DNA from: Mantis religiosa
Taxonomy: Eukaryota; Arthropoda; Insecta; Mantodea; Mantidae
Length of the DNA stretch: 64,000 nucleotides
Assembly: GCA_030765055.1 (NCBI GenBank)
Contig: CM060955.1
Span: 96,874,647 to 96,938,646 of the forward strand
Direction: 5' to 3'
Shown here: positions 20,701 through 35,600 of the stretch, one piece after another
Numbering within the stretch: position 1 is the stretch's first letter
Layout: the number at the start of each line of letters is the position of its first letter
Notes under the pieces: generated by a model
What the model was told of the DNA's origin: nothing
Seen by the model: the letters and a program-made list of their open reading frames with translations, nothing else
Database searches by the model: none
Program-made: the position numbers and the translations under genes

Positions 20701-23700
20701 TGGCATCTGCTCTCTGTTAAAGTTCTTCTTGGAGTACAACTTGTCATGTATCTTCTCGAATGTATTAGTGTTTTGAAAATAATTGTTACCCTCCCAATGA
20801 CAACAGTGGAAAGTGAACAGTGTTTTTCAACATTAAAAGGAATAAAGACTTGAGAAAAGCAAGGGAACAGAGATATTGACTGTTTTAGCTGTGCTCTCCC
20901 TAGAAAAAAGGATAGTATCCAGAATTCCAGACTTTAAAAAGAAGGTTATAGAGACATTCTCCACAGTAAAGGAGAATGGAATTCATGTAAAAAAAAATGA
21001 AATGGTATATATTATGTATACTTATGTATATGTGAGTTTATTTTAGGTATGTATTACTAACAAAGTTACACTCAATATGTAACCATCTTATCTTATAACT
21101 CACAGATTGCTACTAAACTTATACACAGTTTGTGAAAACTGCAACACCAAGAAGGAATTATCCAAATAACTCCAAATTTGATGGAAGTGTAGAAAAGTGA
21201 GCAAGCAATAAGTGATTAGGTTTGCAGAGAGAGGAGTAATCGAGGCTGAGTAGTGCCCTCGCGTGTCAGTCTGACAAAGTCAGTGTTGCACCCAGTGTAG
21301 TCAGTGCAGAGCTGTCAAACAAGGTGGAAACAATAATAAAGTGAGTGCCAGTATGTCTCGTCTACGTCAAAGAGAGCCATATCGGCATGTGACCAAGTTC
21401 GAACAGGGCAGAATGATCGGATTCTGGAAGCGGGTTTGTCATACTGTGACATTTCGGCTTGTACAGGGTATGCTGCTATGACAGTGATGCGTGTGTGGAA
21501 GCAGTGGATAGATGAAGGTCGTAATCAGCGAACAGCAGGAACTGGACCACAAAAAATGACCACAGCACGAGATGACTGTCATCTTGTCCATATGGCCATA
21601 ATGGACCGTACAGCTTCATCCACAGTGTTGGCTTGACACTGGAGTACTGCAGCAGGTGTGAACTTGTCTTCATCATCGGTTTGTCACTGTCTGCTGCAGA
21701 TTGGACTGGTTGCATGCATGCCATTACAGCGGCTTCCATTGTCCAGAAACCACAAGTTGCTCCGACTGCAATAGGTCTGTGAACACCGTCACTGGGTTGC
21801 TGAGTGGCAAAATATAGTCTTTTTAGATGAGTCCCTCTTCAATGTGTCCTACAATGATGGCTACATATGTGTCCAACAGTAACGTGGTGAGCACAGCTTG
21901 GAGGGCATAGCAGACAAACACCAAGTGTGATGGTTTGGGGCACCATTGGTTACAAAAACTGATCTTGTCTCCTACAAATTGAGGGCACTTTGAACAGCAA
22001 CCGGTACCTAATGATGGTTGTAAAGCCTGAGATGCTCCCCGTACTACAGGCATCTCCTTAGGCTATATTTCAACAGGACAATGCCTGGCCACATATAGCG
22101 AGGAATGTACAAGCCTTCTGCAAAGAACATTGGGTACAATTGCTTCCCTGGCCTGCACGTTCGCCTGACATGTTACCCATCGAATATGTCTAGGATATGG
22201 TTGGTCGGCAGTTGATGCATCATGGTCCTCCAATAACTAGTGCCACAAAGTTGTGGGCTCGAATACAAATTGCATGGAGGGAAATACCTCAGGAATGTAT
22301 TCATAATCTTTTAGATGCAATGCTATGGCATTTAGCACCTCTAATTGCAGCACATGGAAGCCACACGAAATACTGAATACTAGGGCTCAAAGGTCATGTA
22401 CAGATTTGAAAAGTTAATCATTTGTTACTTGTCATGTACCTGAATTCATTGAATTCATGCATTTTCTTCTTGGTGTTACAATTTCCACAAACAGTAGTGC
22501 AGTTTCTAAATGGTGATGGCCAAGGATCTTTTATAATTTATGGGCAACTACCAAGTTGTATGAGCCATGCTTCTGCATTTTGTGTTGAGCTGCTATGGTG
22601 CTAGAAGTAGAAATGAAATGAAATGTGTAGTGTTTAATGCCCGCTTTTACTACATACGGCACCGCAGGCGATGACACTGATGATACATGAGATGAAGATG
22701 GAGCACCGGTGGAATGAGATGGCGGGGGAAACCGGAGATCCTGGAGAAAACCCGCCCCAGCGCCATGTTGTCCACCACAAATCTCACTTTGCGGTCGCCT
22801 GGGATCGAACCCGGGCCGCCTTGGTGAGAGCCAAGTGGTCTAACCACTGAGCCACGGCACAGCCTGCTAGAAGTAGACCCTGATACATCTTACAATTCCT
22901 AAATGTTGATGGGCAAGGATAATAATAAGCTCTTCTCTGCAATCCTCTTCAGTGCCTCAGACTCTGAAGGACAAATAGAAGATAAGTCGGGTAGAGATTT
23001 GCAGTGCAGAAGTTTTATCATTCTTTTACATTACTGAAAGAATGGACCTAAAACAGTGAACCTACTTAAGTTTATTCAGGATGGCTAAATTATCCTCCAT
23101 TGCTCCGTCACACTTGTATCACTCAGTCATCATGGACTCCACAGAAAAAGAAATTCTGCTCTCTCATATTAAAATATTTATTGAGTCATATTTTGTCATG
23201 TTCATTTTGTCTCATTGCATTTTCCATGTAATAAATGGCATTGTTGTCTATAAACTTGTTAAATCACTCTTTTCAAAGTAATTTAGATACTTTTGATCGC
23301 ATATATGCTTTTCTAATTACTACTAGTACATTTTCTTTTGAGCTCTCAGATAGCTTTGCTGTTGTAGATTTGATTTGATTTGATTTGATTTGATTTGATT
23401 TATTGATTCATCCATTAAAACATGTACATGTTATAGGACACGTCAAATTAAAAACTAAGTACAATATTTATAATTAAGGTAGCTAACTAAATATTTACAA
23501 ATTTAAAAATTCATCCACGCTGTAGAAGCTATTGGCTCTAAGGAAGTTTAATAACAATTTCTTAAATTGATGTTGTGATTCAATCTTTTTTATAGATTCA
23601 GGTAGCTTATTGTAAAGACGTAAGCCAGCATATGTGAAACTATTTTCATACATCTTTGTTTTGTGTGACTTCACAAATAAATTACTCTTTGTTTTGTGTG

Positions 23701-26700
23701 ACTTCACAAATAAATTACTCTTTGTTCTAGTGTTGTGTATATGAAATTCAGAATTTGTTTTGAATAAACTTAGGCTTGCTTTCATATGTACAAGAGTTTC
23801 ATATATGTAGATACTTGGCAGTGGTAAGATACCTAATTTACTGAAGTATGGCTTACAACTAGTTGTGCTTGAGAGATCCTCTATGATTCTAATTATTTTC
23901 TTTTTGTATCTGAATACTTTTATACTGTCTTTAGAATTTCCCCAAAAAATTATACCATATGCCAACAAACTGTGTATATATGAAAAGTACACTATTCTCC
24001 GAACTTTCAAGCTTGACATGCCTGTAATCGCCCTCATTAAGAAACACATTTTACTAAGCTTTTTCGTCAATGCCTCTATGTGAGTTTCCCAATTTAAATT
24101 TTCATCTAGTATTAGTCCCAGAAATTTGATAGTTTGTACGTAATGTATTTGGTCTTGTCCCAGCATTAATTTTGGATACAATTGACTTCCACTCATTTTA
24201 TTATAGAAGCTTAGGGCTGCTGTTTTCTCCTTACTCAATATTACCATATTGGCACTAAACCATTTTTTAATATATTTTAGATTATTTTCAATATGTACAT
24301 CTGCCCCTTCCTTATTCACCCCTTTGATAAAAATATTTGTATCATCTGCAAAAAGTGTAACATTTATATTGGTTCTGTTTTCTACATTATCTGCCAAATC
24401 ATTAATGTACACTATAAATAAAAGAGGTCCAAGCACCGAACCTTGAGGGACCCCATATTTCATTATAGCGCTACTTGAAATCTGAGTTTTAACTTCAGAT
24501 TCAGATTCAGATTTTATTCTGCCATTTGCAACATGTTTTACAAAGCATCGTCAAAAGTAACACTACAATTACATTTTTACAGTTCAATAATAAAACAAAT
24601 AAATCTATTTACAGATTATTAGCAATTCTAGATATACACAATAGATTGATAACAAAATTTAATAAACTAAGTCTAAGTCTCTCTTCCCTTTTTGTATTCC
24701 TCAATTGAGTAGAAAGCGTTTTTCACTAGGTAAGTCTTTATTGCATAAATTTTCTTCACTTCTTCATTTATTGCCTTGATAGAGTGAGGTATCAAAATAC
24801 TCTATTTCCACCGATTGCTCTCTATTCTCCAGATAAAATCTGAACCAATCTAAAGCTAACCCCCTTATGCCATATGAGGATAATTTTTCTAGTAAAAGTT
24901 TGTGATCAACCAGGTCAAAACCTTTGTAAGATCTAAAAAAATGCCTATCCCTAGTTGTTTACTATCTAGTGTTTCATACACTTGTTCAATGAAATTCATC
25001 AGTGCAGAACTTGTTGATTTATTTTTTCAAAAACCATTTTGATTGTCATTAATTACTTTAATTTTTTCCAAAAAGCTTGTTACTCTTTTATACATTATTT
25101 GTTCGAAGATCTTTGCAAAAGTTGAAATTATGGAAATTGGCCTGTAATTTCCTACCTCCCCTTTGTTACCTTTAAAAGATGGGTTTCACTTTACCTTTTT
25201 TTAACCTGTTGGGGAACGTCCCACTTGAAAGTGAAAGATTTATCAAGTACGTCAGTGGTTCAATTAGGAATAAGGAGCAACGCTTTATGACGCAGTTAGA
25301 GTAACCGTCTATTCCTACTGATTTCTTATTCTTCAATTTTTTTATAACATCTTTAACTTCCTCAACTGTTACTGGAATTAAAAACATGCTATGTTCATTT
25401 TTCTTTGCACTTAATCTTTCCTTCTTTCCTAGAGAATGAGTATTTAACAGTTTCTCCGCTACAGTTGAATAAAACTGGTTGAATAATTCCGAAATTTGTT
25501 TAGGATCACTTACTTTTTGGCCATTAATTTCTAGATGGTAATTTTCTTTCAATTTGGGTCCATTTTTTATTTCGTGCTTAATTACTTGCCATATGGATTT
25601 AGTTTTATTAACTGCTTTTTTTATTGTTTCATCGTTATGTAACTTTTTGGCTGCTCTTATAACTTTATTATATATATATTTCGATATTTTACATAATAGG
25701 CCTTAAAATCCGGTGTAGTCTTGTTTTCCTTCATGAATTTGCTCAAGAATTTTAATCTATCACCAGATTTGTGGATTCCTGTTGTGATCCACTTATTACC
25801 TAGCACCTTTCATATCTTTCATGAGTCATACTTTAAATCATATATCATATCATATCTTTTTTTTTAAAATTAGCCAGTGGTTGAAATGAAATCCTATTGT
25901 GGGATTATGTGCTACATATTTAACAAATTAACTACTATGATTTAGGTTTATTTCAGTGACCAACTAATTAACCCACACTTTTTGAATATTATTTGATCCT
26001 TACTTTTCCACTAGATGACATTAATACAGAATAACAGTTCATTTTAAATAAAAGCTACAACTTCATCACCACAGAACTTCTCAATCAATATCAGTGAATA
26101 AAAGAGAAGCAAAAATTAAGTAGAGAGTAGAAAAGATCATCACTTACTACATTAAAATGCAATGCCACAATGTAATTTATTGATTTACTTGGAGCAAATC
26201 TATTACATTAATACACAGTACTTTCAATATTTAGTAGATAAAAATAATAGTTTCAATATAAAATAATCTAATATGTGGTAAAATTGTGTGTGAATTGGTT
26301 AAACACAAAAATAACTAAAATGAGGTCGCAAATGCAAGAGAGTAATATGATACAGTGAAATGCACAAGTGAGCATGGACATTGATGCTCAGTTTTCCTTT
26401 GGCAAAGCATATTCAGATTCATTTATTTCATCCTTAAGATCATATTTACATGATATGGGATCATCAATATCATAACAATAGAAATACAATTCAATTTACA
26501 CTAAATTAATACAATTAAGAATAACGCTCACTCACACACAGTGTTGATTAGCCAGTCTTTACAGAGCTATCCATTTACATGTTGCATAGAATATTCCATA
26601 TAGCATATGCCCTCCAGAGGTCGACCGTTTTTAGAACCAGGAGCGCAGTGCTCAAGAAAAAGTGTGCAGGTAGTATTTACTCATTACAGTTAAAACCAAA

Positions 26701-29700
26701 GTAACTATTACCTTACTTATGTTACGGATCAGTTTTGTGAAACAAAAATGTATACCTCGATAGGATCCTTGGATTCTTTGTGTCCTTCAATAAATTCCCA
26801 GCCTATGAGAGTTAACAGTTGTTCCTCTGTATTGCTTATTCTTCTGCTGCATGGGTGACCAGCTTCAGTTGCTGCTTTGATTTCTTGCACCTTCTTCTTA
26901 ATGTCACACTTCCAATCTTGCCATGACTATAAAATTGAAGAAATAAATAAAAGAGTCTATTACAGGAACTAATAGAAGTAAGTCCAATATTTATTACCTT
27001 CACTTAAAATAACAATAAAATTAACACTAGAATGACCGTACCAGTCATTTTGACCGGTTAACGTTCTTTAAAAAAGTATATGCATAGGGGTAGTGTGATT
27101 ATCGCTTTAATATTTAGTGACTTTTAGAAAGTAATAACATATTAACAACTGCTCAAACAGGATTCAGACAACACTTATCTACTAAAGAAAATACAATTCA
27201 ACTATCCCAAGATGTCAAAGAATCTTTCAACAAAAATCAAGATATGCTGTCAGTTTTCATTGATTTTGAACAAGCATACATTTCAGTATGGAGGCATAAA
27301 CTTCTTGAGAAACTTTCAAAACTAGGCATTCAAGATAACATGATAAATTGGATCACTCAGTTTCTCTCTCAACGTTTCTGTGCTACAAAATACAATGACA
27401 GTACATCCAAATTCCGACAAATAAAAATGGGCCTACCACAAGGTGCAGTACTGAGTACAACCTTGTTCAACATCTACATCAATGATCTTCCCGCGGCTGT
27501 ATCAAATACAGAAATAAAGACAGCACTTTTTGCAGATGACATGATCATGTGGACATCTTCCCCACAAATAGAGAAATCCAAAACTTCAATGGAAAAGGCT
27601 CTGATGCTATTGGAAAAGTGGACTGACAACAATTTGATGAAAATAAATACTGACAAAACAACATTCCAAATATTTAGCTTAAAAAATAAAATCCCTAAAC
27701 TAAATCTGCAGTTCAAAAAAACAAACCTGAAACAAACATATGAAACAAAATATTTAGGAACAATTTTTTATTCAAAATTATCTTGGAGACATCATATTGA
27801 AGCAGTAGTTAACAAATCAACAAAAAAATTTTCAATTTTGAAAAGATCAGCTGGAGTCAAGTGGGGCAGTAATTGGGAGACATTGAACACCACATACAAA
27901 ACATTCATCAAGCCAATACTTCTTTATAATGCAGAGGTAATAATTACAGCAAATAGTTCTAATATAAATCACCTAGAAGTATGCCAAAATCAGGCCCTGC
28001 GACTAATAACCGATGCAGCAAAATCAACTCCAAACACGGCAATGCAAGCCTTAACTCGGAACTATTCAATACATCTAACTTTAGAGGAGCAGGCACTAAT
28101 ACAACATGAAAAAATGTTGCAGTTAAAAACAAAATGGGAGAAAAGATTACTACAACCAATCAAGATGAAAACACAAACAAGTTTCCTACACAAAGTTACG
28201 GAATTAAAAACAGATCTGAATCTTCCTAATTCTAAAGAAAACATTTTAATCAAAGAAAACCCACTAACTTTTGAACCAATTAATATTCAATTAGATTTAG
28301 AACAAATATTTACAAAATCTGGAACTTCCAAACATGTACTAAAAACACCAGCATTAGAAACTGTGAACAATAGATACCCACCTGAAGAATGGTTACATAT
28401 CTACACAGATGGATCTAACTTGGACAACAACTCAGGAGCAGGAATTAAGTGTGCACTTTTCTCATTCTATCAACCAGCAGGATACCACACAACAAAGTTT
28501 GATGCAGAAGTAACGGCTATTCATATTTCACTCCAACACCTTCTATACAGAATAGATAAATTCAAAAATGCTGTCATACTTTCTGATTCTAAAGCAGCAT
28601 TATGTGCAATAAGTTCATATAAAATAAGGTCAATCCAAATTAAAGAATGTCACAAAATGATCCAACAACTTCAAAAACTACAGAAAAGAATTATATTACA
28701 GTAGATACCTGCACATTGTGGAATTGCTGGAAATGAATCAGCTGATTTTCTTGCCAAAAAAGTGCAAATTTAATTCAGAACAAAAGTAAAAACTTACCCT
28801 TTACATCCATAAAAAGATTAATCAAAATCAAATATAAAAACAAACAAAACCAATCAATATCTAACAAAGCCAAAGATAAAAAATGGAACATTTTAATTAA
28901 AAATCCAGAAAATATTCCAGATATCCCACATAAAGCTGCAGTAGCAAATTTTAGATTACTTACGGAACATGATTATTTGGCCAAACACTTACACAGAATA
29001 GGAATTTATACAAATCCAAATTGTCCTCTGTGCAACAAAGAAGAGGAAATGACTGAAGAACATCTTTTAACCTGTGAAGCCCTACCTGCCGGACCCACTA
29101 CACAGAAATATTGGAGAACAAGAGAGCTAATGGCTTCATTGCCAAAGCCTAGCATTTGAAAACAACAACAACATATTTCATGACTTGTAACGAAATAGAG
29201 TAGACCGCTAGAGTAGACATGTCGTAACTAACAATGATCACAATGTGGTCTGAAAATAATCCAAGGTTTGCGATCATTATGGAAGCTTAGTTTGTAAAAG
29301 TTTAGCTCCAGAGCAGACGTGTTTTAGAAGTCATGTCAATATAGTGAATGGTAAAATATTTTTGAGGCCATACTATATCATTGCCATGTCACATCACAAT
29401 TACCACCGTAAGTATCTTCGAGAAGGTGAAATGTTGAATTATTTCCATAGTTTACCAGACAATGAGTCAGAAGGAGGGAATATATTTAGTGATGATGAAT
29501 TATCCAATAATGATGACGATGTTGAACATATGCCTCATCAATCGGATAAAAGCAAATCGTCAGAATTGGACGTTGGTGATAATATAATGATTGAAGAACC
29601 TGTACAGGAACAGGCAAATGACCCTGTTGCAGTACCACATGACCCTGTCCCATGCAAGAGAATCAGATTCAATCGAGGACATCAAGCTCCACAAGAAGTA

Positions 29701-32650
29701 AACTTTCCATCTGTGGGAAGTAATGAGTCTGCTGTTAAAGGTACAATGTGTACAAGAATTGACCCGGGAAATACACCTGGCAGACGTGGGCGTCACAATG
29801 TACTGACAGAAAGGCCAGGTCCTACAAATTATGCAAAGAAACTGATAGTGAGTGGAAACTATGCCAGCGCATGGCGATGGATGCTGACATTCTCCAGAAT
29901 ACAAAAAAATGTACCGAGATAAGGGCCCGTCAAGTCCTTCAGGACAATTCTTGGTCTCTTGAGCTAGACCAACTTGAAGCAGCTATAGCCATATTGTATG
30001 CCGTAGACAATATGGAGGGAAGAACTTCCCCTTGAAATTTCTGTGGTCAAAGGTGTGGGGACCACCATTTTTCACTCATGTTATGGGAAGGAACAAATTT
30101 ATTCAGATCATGAGGGTCCTGAGGTTTGATGATAAACATACATGCAACGAAAGACTGAAGACAGATGGCTTTGCAGCGGCCACATCAATCCGGGGCCCAT
30201 TTGTACATAACTGCAATTTGAGCTACAATCCAGGTGCAGTTATTACTATAGATGAGCAGCTGTATCCGTGCAAGGCTCGATGCCGTTTTACTCAGTATAT
30301 GAGTAATAAACCGGCTAAGTTTGGTTTGAAGTTCTGGCTTGCTGCAGATTCTGAAACAAAGTTTATGGTGAATGGGTTTCCTTATTTAGGAAAACATGAT
30401 GAACGACCACGTAATATGTCAGTACCAGAGCATGTTGTCACACGACTTATGCAACCTTTCATTTCAATAGGAAGGAATGTTACTTATGACAATTTTTTTA
30501 CTTCTAAAAGTCTTGCTGATCAGTTGAAATGGAAGAATACAACTATGGTAGGCACACTGAAGAAATTGCAGAGAGAGGTTCCTCCTTCTGCAAAATCTAC
30601 CGCTGGATCTTTGTATGACACCATCTTGTACAGATTTGATGATATTACCATCACATCGTATCAAGGAAAGGCAAAGAAGAATGTCCTTCTGCTAAGTTCA
30701 ATGCATCAGTCTGTGGATATGGATCAAGGAACCCAGAAGAAACTTCCAGAAAATGAGCTTCTATAACTCCACAAAATGCAGAGTTGACATTCTGGGTCAA
30801 ATGTGTCGCCTATACACAGTCAAGTTTGGTTGCCGGCAGTGACCAATGCATATTTTCTTCAATGTACTGGACCTTGCTGGAATCAATACATGGATCCTAA
30901 ACCAGAATGTCACAGAAGAGAAAGTAAGTAGGCGAGACTTTCTTCTAAAGCTAGCAGATGAACTTTCTTCTCAATATATGCTGTCAAAGAAAGGACCAAC
31001 AAATGTAATTGTTGGAGCCACCGAACAAGGTAGGGCATGTAAAACATGTCAAACTGGAACCTGCAAAGGTCCTAATAAAACCAAGAATATGTGTATGAAG
31101 TGTAAGAAGTATGTGTGCGGTCCGTGTTCAGGAAATGTTCAGTATGTGTGTGCTAAGTGTTTCTACCAAGATGGCGGATTTGACTAAATACAGAAATGAA
31201 CTGTTTTTGTGATCATTGTGTTTATCACACTCTACTGTATTGTTACCAGTGATACCAACTACTTCAAAATGCTAAAGTGATATAACTAAGTATGCATATC
31301 ATTTATATGATCCCATGATTTGTAAGCAGTGTACTTCAAAGTGTAATGGATTCACACTGTTTAATGAGTGTAAACAATGTGTTTACAACTCAAATGAGTG
31401 TAAACTCATTTAAAATGTAAATAAAGGTACTATTTCATGCATAAAATATCCTGATTTAAATTATGTTATAAATGAAATGCTGAAAACTGATTGAAAAAGG
31501 TACCGGTCAAAATGACCGATGTTGGTCCTTTTAGGTAGCAAGGCAATGTCGGCCCTTCTAGTGTTAAGTGAAGGTAAAAAATGTCCAACACATTTCTACT
31601 AGCTACCAGTTACTAATACTTCTGCATTTTATTTACTTAATTGATTATACTTTATTCAGTTGCTTTCTTGTTTAAAAACATACTACTTCTATCTCATTAA
31701 TTTGTAATTAAAAACAATTGTATTTATATATGTATTTATATGTATAATGTCAGAAACTGCAAAGTCTATTGACAATAAATTATTATTATTATTAAATTAT
31801 TATTCTGAACCATGAACATTTATATTAGAACTTTTTGCAAAAAAGAAGGCACCAAGGAGTCAATAAGAGCATAACTAAAAAGAATTAGATTCTTCCAAAT
31901 GCAGATTTATTACTTTAAAAAAAAATAACATTTTCTTTAACTCGTCAAATACTTAAATATTATAAAGGAAATAAGTAACAATTTTGAAATAAATAGTGTA
32001 AATACCTTTTCAGTTAATCCATTTATATACCACTTTCCACATCAAAAATCATAGATAGTCAAGTTAACTCTTAGTCATAGATATTGTCATGACAGCACGT
32101 TGGCCATGGTAGCTCAATGGTTAAGAGCGATCGAATGGAGACCGAAAGATATGTGGTTCAAATCCCAGCCATGGCATTACATTTTGCAGTTTGACTCTCT
32201 TTCTCCAAAACCTTAGCCTATACGTGGCTAGTGTAGAAGAATGATTAATTTCCATTTTAACTCATATTTGCAACTTTGAGCAGAGCAATTGCTCATAGGC
32301 AACACTGTTCACTTGTTTGCAGTTTGTCTTAACTGTTGGATTTTCATTTTCTCTACACTTTCCTATGATGGGTAGATAAAGTTTGTATGATACCCAAAAG
32401 TTAAATATTAAGTTATTGCTGCAAATACCAATTTGCACATTCACACAAGAAAAGCATTTACAGAAAAAGTCGGAGAAAAATATTGATTTTTTGTTTATGG
32501 ATTCGCTTTAATGCTATAGTTTTAATAGTGGGTGTAAAATATTGCTTAAAGTTTACTCAGAGGTCTCTTTATCGGGTTTGAGATTGTTTTGTATGCTATA
32601 AGTCTATGACAAGGAACCACTGGCTTTACTTCCCTCTCAAAGGAAGATAT

Positions 32651-32693
<43 letters not shown>

Positions 32694-35600
32694 ACAGATA
32701 GAAAATCAGACTCAAAAATGAAAACTCTGATTAATGCCAAATCTTGTATTGAAGTTAAGCATTTTCCAGAGCTGCAGTACCAAAGCTCACAGAAAATCCT
32801 CCTCCATCTACTTTACCACCATTCATCAATCATTACCACCATCAGCACCACATCATCCATCAATCCACCATTATCATCAATTATGATTATTATTATTTTC
32901 TTAAAAATTGCCCTAACAGTTTTGATTAAAATACCAATTGTTTACAATATTAGTATAGTAGATAGACCGTGAACAAACTGCAGTCGGTGTGTGCATGCAC
33001 GAGCACAGCATTCTCCCCTTCTCATCATGCAAGCATCACTGACTCCCACATCTGTCTTCCTGCATGCAACAGTACAAACCACACGAAACATGTGTATTTT
33101 AATGCTATTTTGACCTTACAATTGATCAAGAAATAAATAGAATCACAGTTTCGTTAAACCCTGAGGAACAAAGAAGTGATTCAGAAGAAAATGCAGAGAG
33201 TGGATCTAACAGTGAATGTGAAAGTAGGTGACACAGTTGACCAATGCAGCCCATGCAATGGAGGAGAGGCAACCTATACTGACAATAGAGGGGGAAACCT
33301 TGAGGTCTATAGTTTTGGTGAGCCATGCCTCCAACTGCATTTTGTTCGCTGTCTGACTATAGTAAAATGTGTATTTTAATCTCTGTTAACATGTCCGAGG
33401 AACATTCCCATCTTCAAAACGTCTCTGACTGACCTGTGTTGTTTCTATTGTGCTGGTTCTCTATAATGGCGGCATCATGTGGTGAAATGTACTTCCAGAG
33501 GATTCTTTGTGATGGTAAGTCAAAATTCACTAACTGTTGTTTGTGTTTCAAAGTGAAGATCTTTTACCAATGTCCAATTCCGCTGTATGACTGGTCAGTT
33601 TAATCATCTCATATGTTCCTTTGGTTTTCAGATTTCCTTTTGTTTTTCCTATATACTTATTCCAATTGGAACAATTGATTTTGTAAATTCCAGCTTTTTT
33701 GTTTTGACATATAGGATCTTTTAATCTATGACAAAGTAATTTCTCTATGCTAAATTTGTTCTGTGGGTCCAGGCTAATGTTATGTTTCATGAAAATCTTC
33801 TTAAATTTGTAAAATATTTTTGGATATGTGAATTTCTACTTAATTTTGCTTAGAGACCCCTTTATCAGGCTTAAGACCCCTTTACGTATTCAAAATGTAC
33901 AATATGAAACCATTGGCTTTACTTTCTTTTTGAAAAAAGTTGTGCTAAGGACTTTTAAGCCCAAAAAGCAATCCATCATCCTCCGCCTGGTTTGAACCTG
34001 CAAAATTGTGAACCAAAGACTAGCATGTTAAGCCTAGACCACAGAGGAAGATGCTCAATGGCACAGCAGTTTTGAAATGGTAATGTATTAATCTGTTATT
34101 TTAGTAAAGAATATATAATTGGCAACATTTAGTGAGATCAATGAAATTATACTTCTCCAATAAGATTCTACTTGTAGTATATTACAAACATATCTTGGAA
34201 TTTGTTACTTATGAGTAACAAGTTATAAAGTCTGAGTTACAAAAGACATTGATTAATCAGGCATTAATTTTAAGCTCACTTAAAATTTCTATGACATTTT
34301 TCGGAATCAAACATGCAACTGAACCATTGAAGTCAACCGATATTGATATATTATGCAGAATTACATTACACTACTCATTACGTTTATTAGTTAGCAATCA
34401 TTTGTCACAGCTAAATGTTAATGGACAATATAATTTCGCAATTTATTACAAGTTACCTGGATAAGGTTTTTCCCGGGGTTTTTCCCTTATCCTGAAAGAC
34501 TAATGTCGGGTAACTCTAAGCTCTATGGACCCTGGCCTCATTTGAGCATCATTTCACCCATTCCATTCATCGCCCAATATGACTTAACGTTGGAGGACGT
34601 AAATTACACACACACACACACACACACACAAAAAAAAAAACTCCTTTTTCATTCTGTTGAATACAAAAATGATCCTATTACCACTCCTCGTAGAAAGAAT
34701 ATGTTTTTAATGCTGCACCATGCTAAGAATATTTTATATCATGCTGCTCTAAAACAAACACACACCAGTGATTGTATCCATATCTCTCCTTGCTTAACAG
34801 GAGAGCAAACTAGTTTGAGTAAGTCATGATAACAGAAGGGGTAATGGAGGGGAAATGCTCAATGCACTCAATGAGTGCCAGTTTCCAGCCCATTGGGTAG
34901 ATAAAATGACAAGTTTAATTTAAGGGGCCATGCTGTGGCCAAGCGTGGCTCTCACTAAGACTGCCGGATTCGATCCCAGGTGGCCGCATGTAAACATGGA
35001 CAATATGGCACTGGAATGGATTTTCTCCGGGTCCTCCAGTTTTCCCCGTCAGCATTTCACCAAGTGCTCCATTATCATCTTTCCTGTCATTTCATCTCGC
35101 CCTCATTCTGTCATCCACTTCTCTCATTTTCATACCAGGCATCCGACTAATCACCCATCCTGGATTCTCTCTGCCACTGATCTAGAAATTCCATTCCTCA
35201 ACACGCTGCTTACAGGCAAAAGGGTTAAGAGGAACAAGAATACCCTGGCACCACATAGTGGTGTAAGAGGGCAGATAAAAAAGTAGAAAAAGTTTCATTT
35301 AAGTGTGTGTGCATTTTTTAAGTGAAAAGAAAGTAAGGAAGTGTTAGTGAATGAGGGAAAATTAGGAATGAGAGGGAGAAAAATGTCAATTATAACAGAG
35401 GATAGGAAGCACGGAAAAGGGTAGAAAGAGAATGGAAATAGTAATTAGAGGAGATATAAAAAGGTAAAGAGTAAAGAGATATACAGGAAATGTAAGTAAC
35501 AGTTAAAAGCTAAATAAAGAGCAGTAAAGATGGGCAGGATACCAGCGTGTCCAATGACAAAATGTAAATGTATTTAATGTGTTGCAGAGGGCTGACCAAG

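Larger units (their letters stand above)
27025..31563 (+). mobile_element. piggyBac-like transposon carrying a nested LINE
   Basis: Ends CACTAGAA / TTCTAGTG are bounded by TTAA at 27021-27024 and 31564-31567, the hallmark of piggyBac insertion. A second inverted repeat lies just inside: CAGTCATTTTGACCGGT (27042-27058) and ACCGGTCAAAATGACCG (31502-31518). The transposase is at 29344-31187. A LINE (27144-29169) interrupts the 5' part. Removing it leaves about 2.5 kb, a normal piggyBac length. It lies in intron 1 of the Zeste-like gene, in the opposite orientation. Confidence 0.92.

Noticed and set aside
22780..22865. A tRNA gene on the minus strand
   Set aside because: A and B boxes are good, but the cloverleaf is not complete and the sequence continues into a SINE body that recurs at 34925.
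24520..24570. UUGACGAU followed by AAAACAUGUU on the minus strand
   Set aside because: Helix II does not pair; it is the 3' UTR of the nested LINE.
33060..33100. GAAACAUGU as a hammerhead 3' part
   Set aside because: No CUGANGA box or helix II lies upstream.
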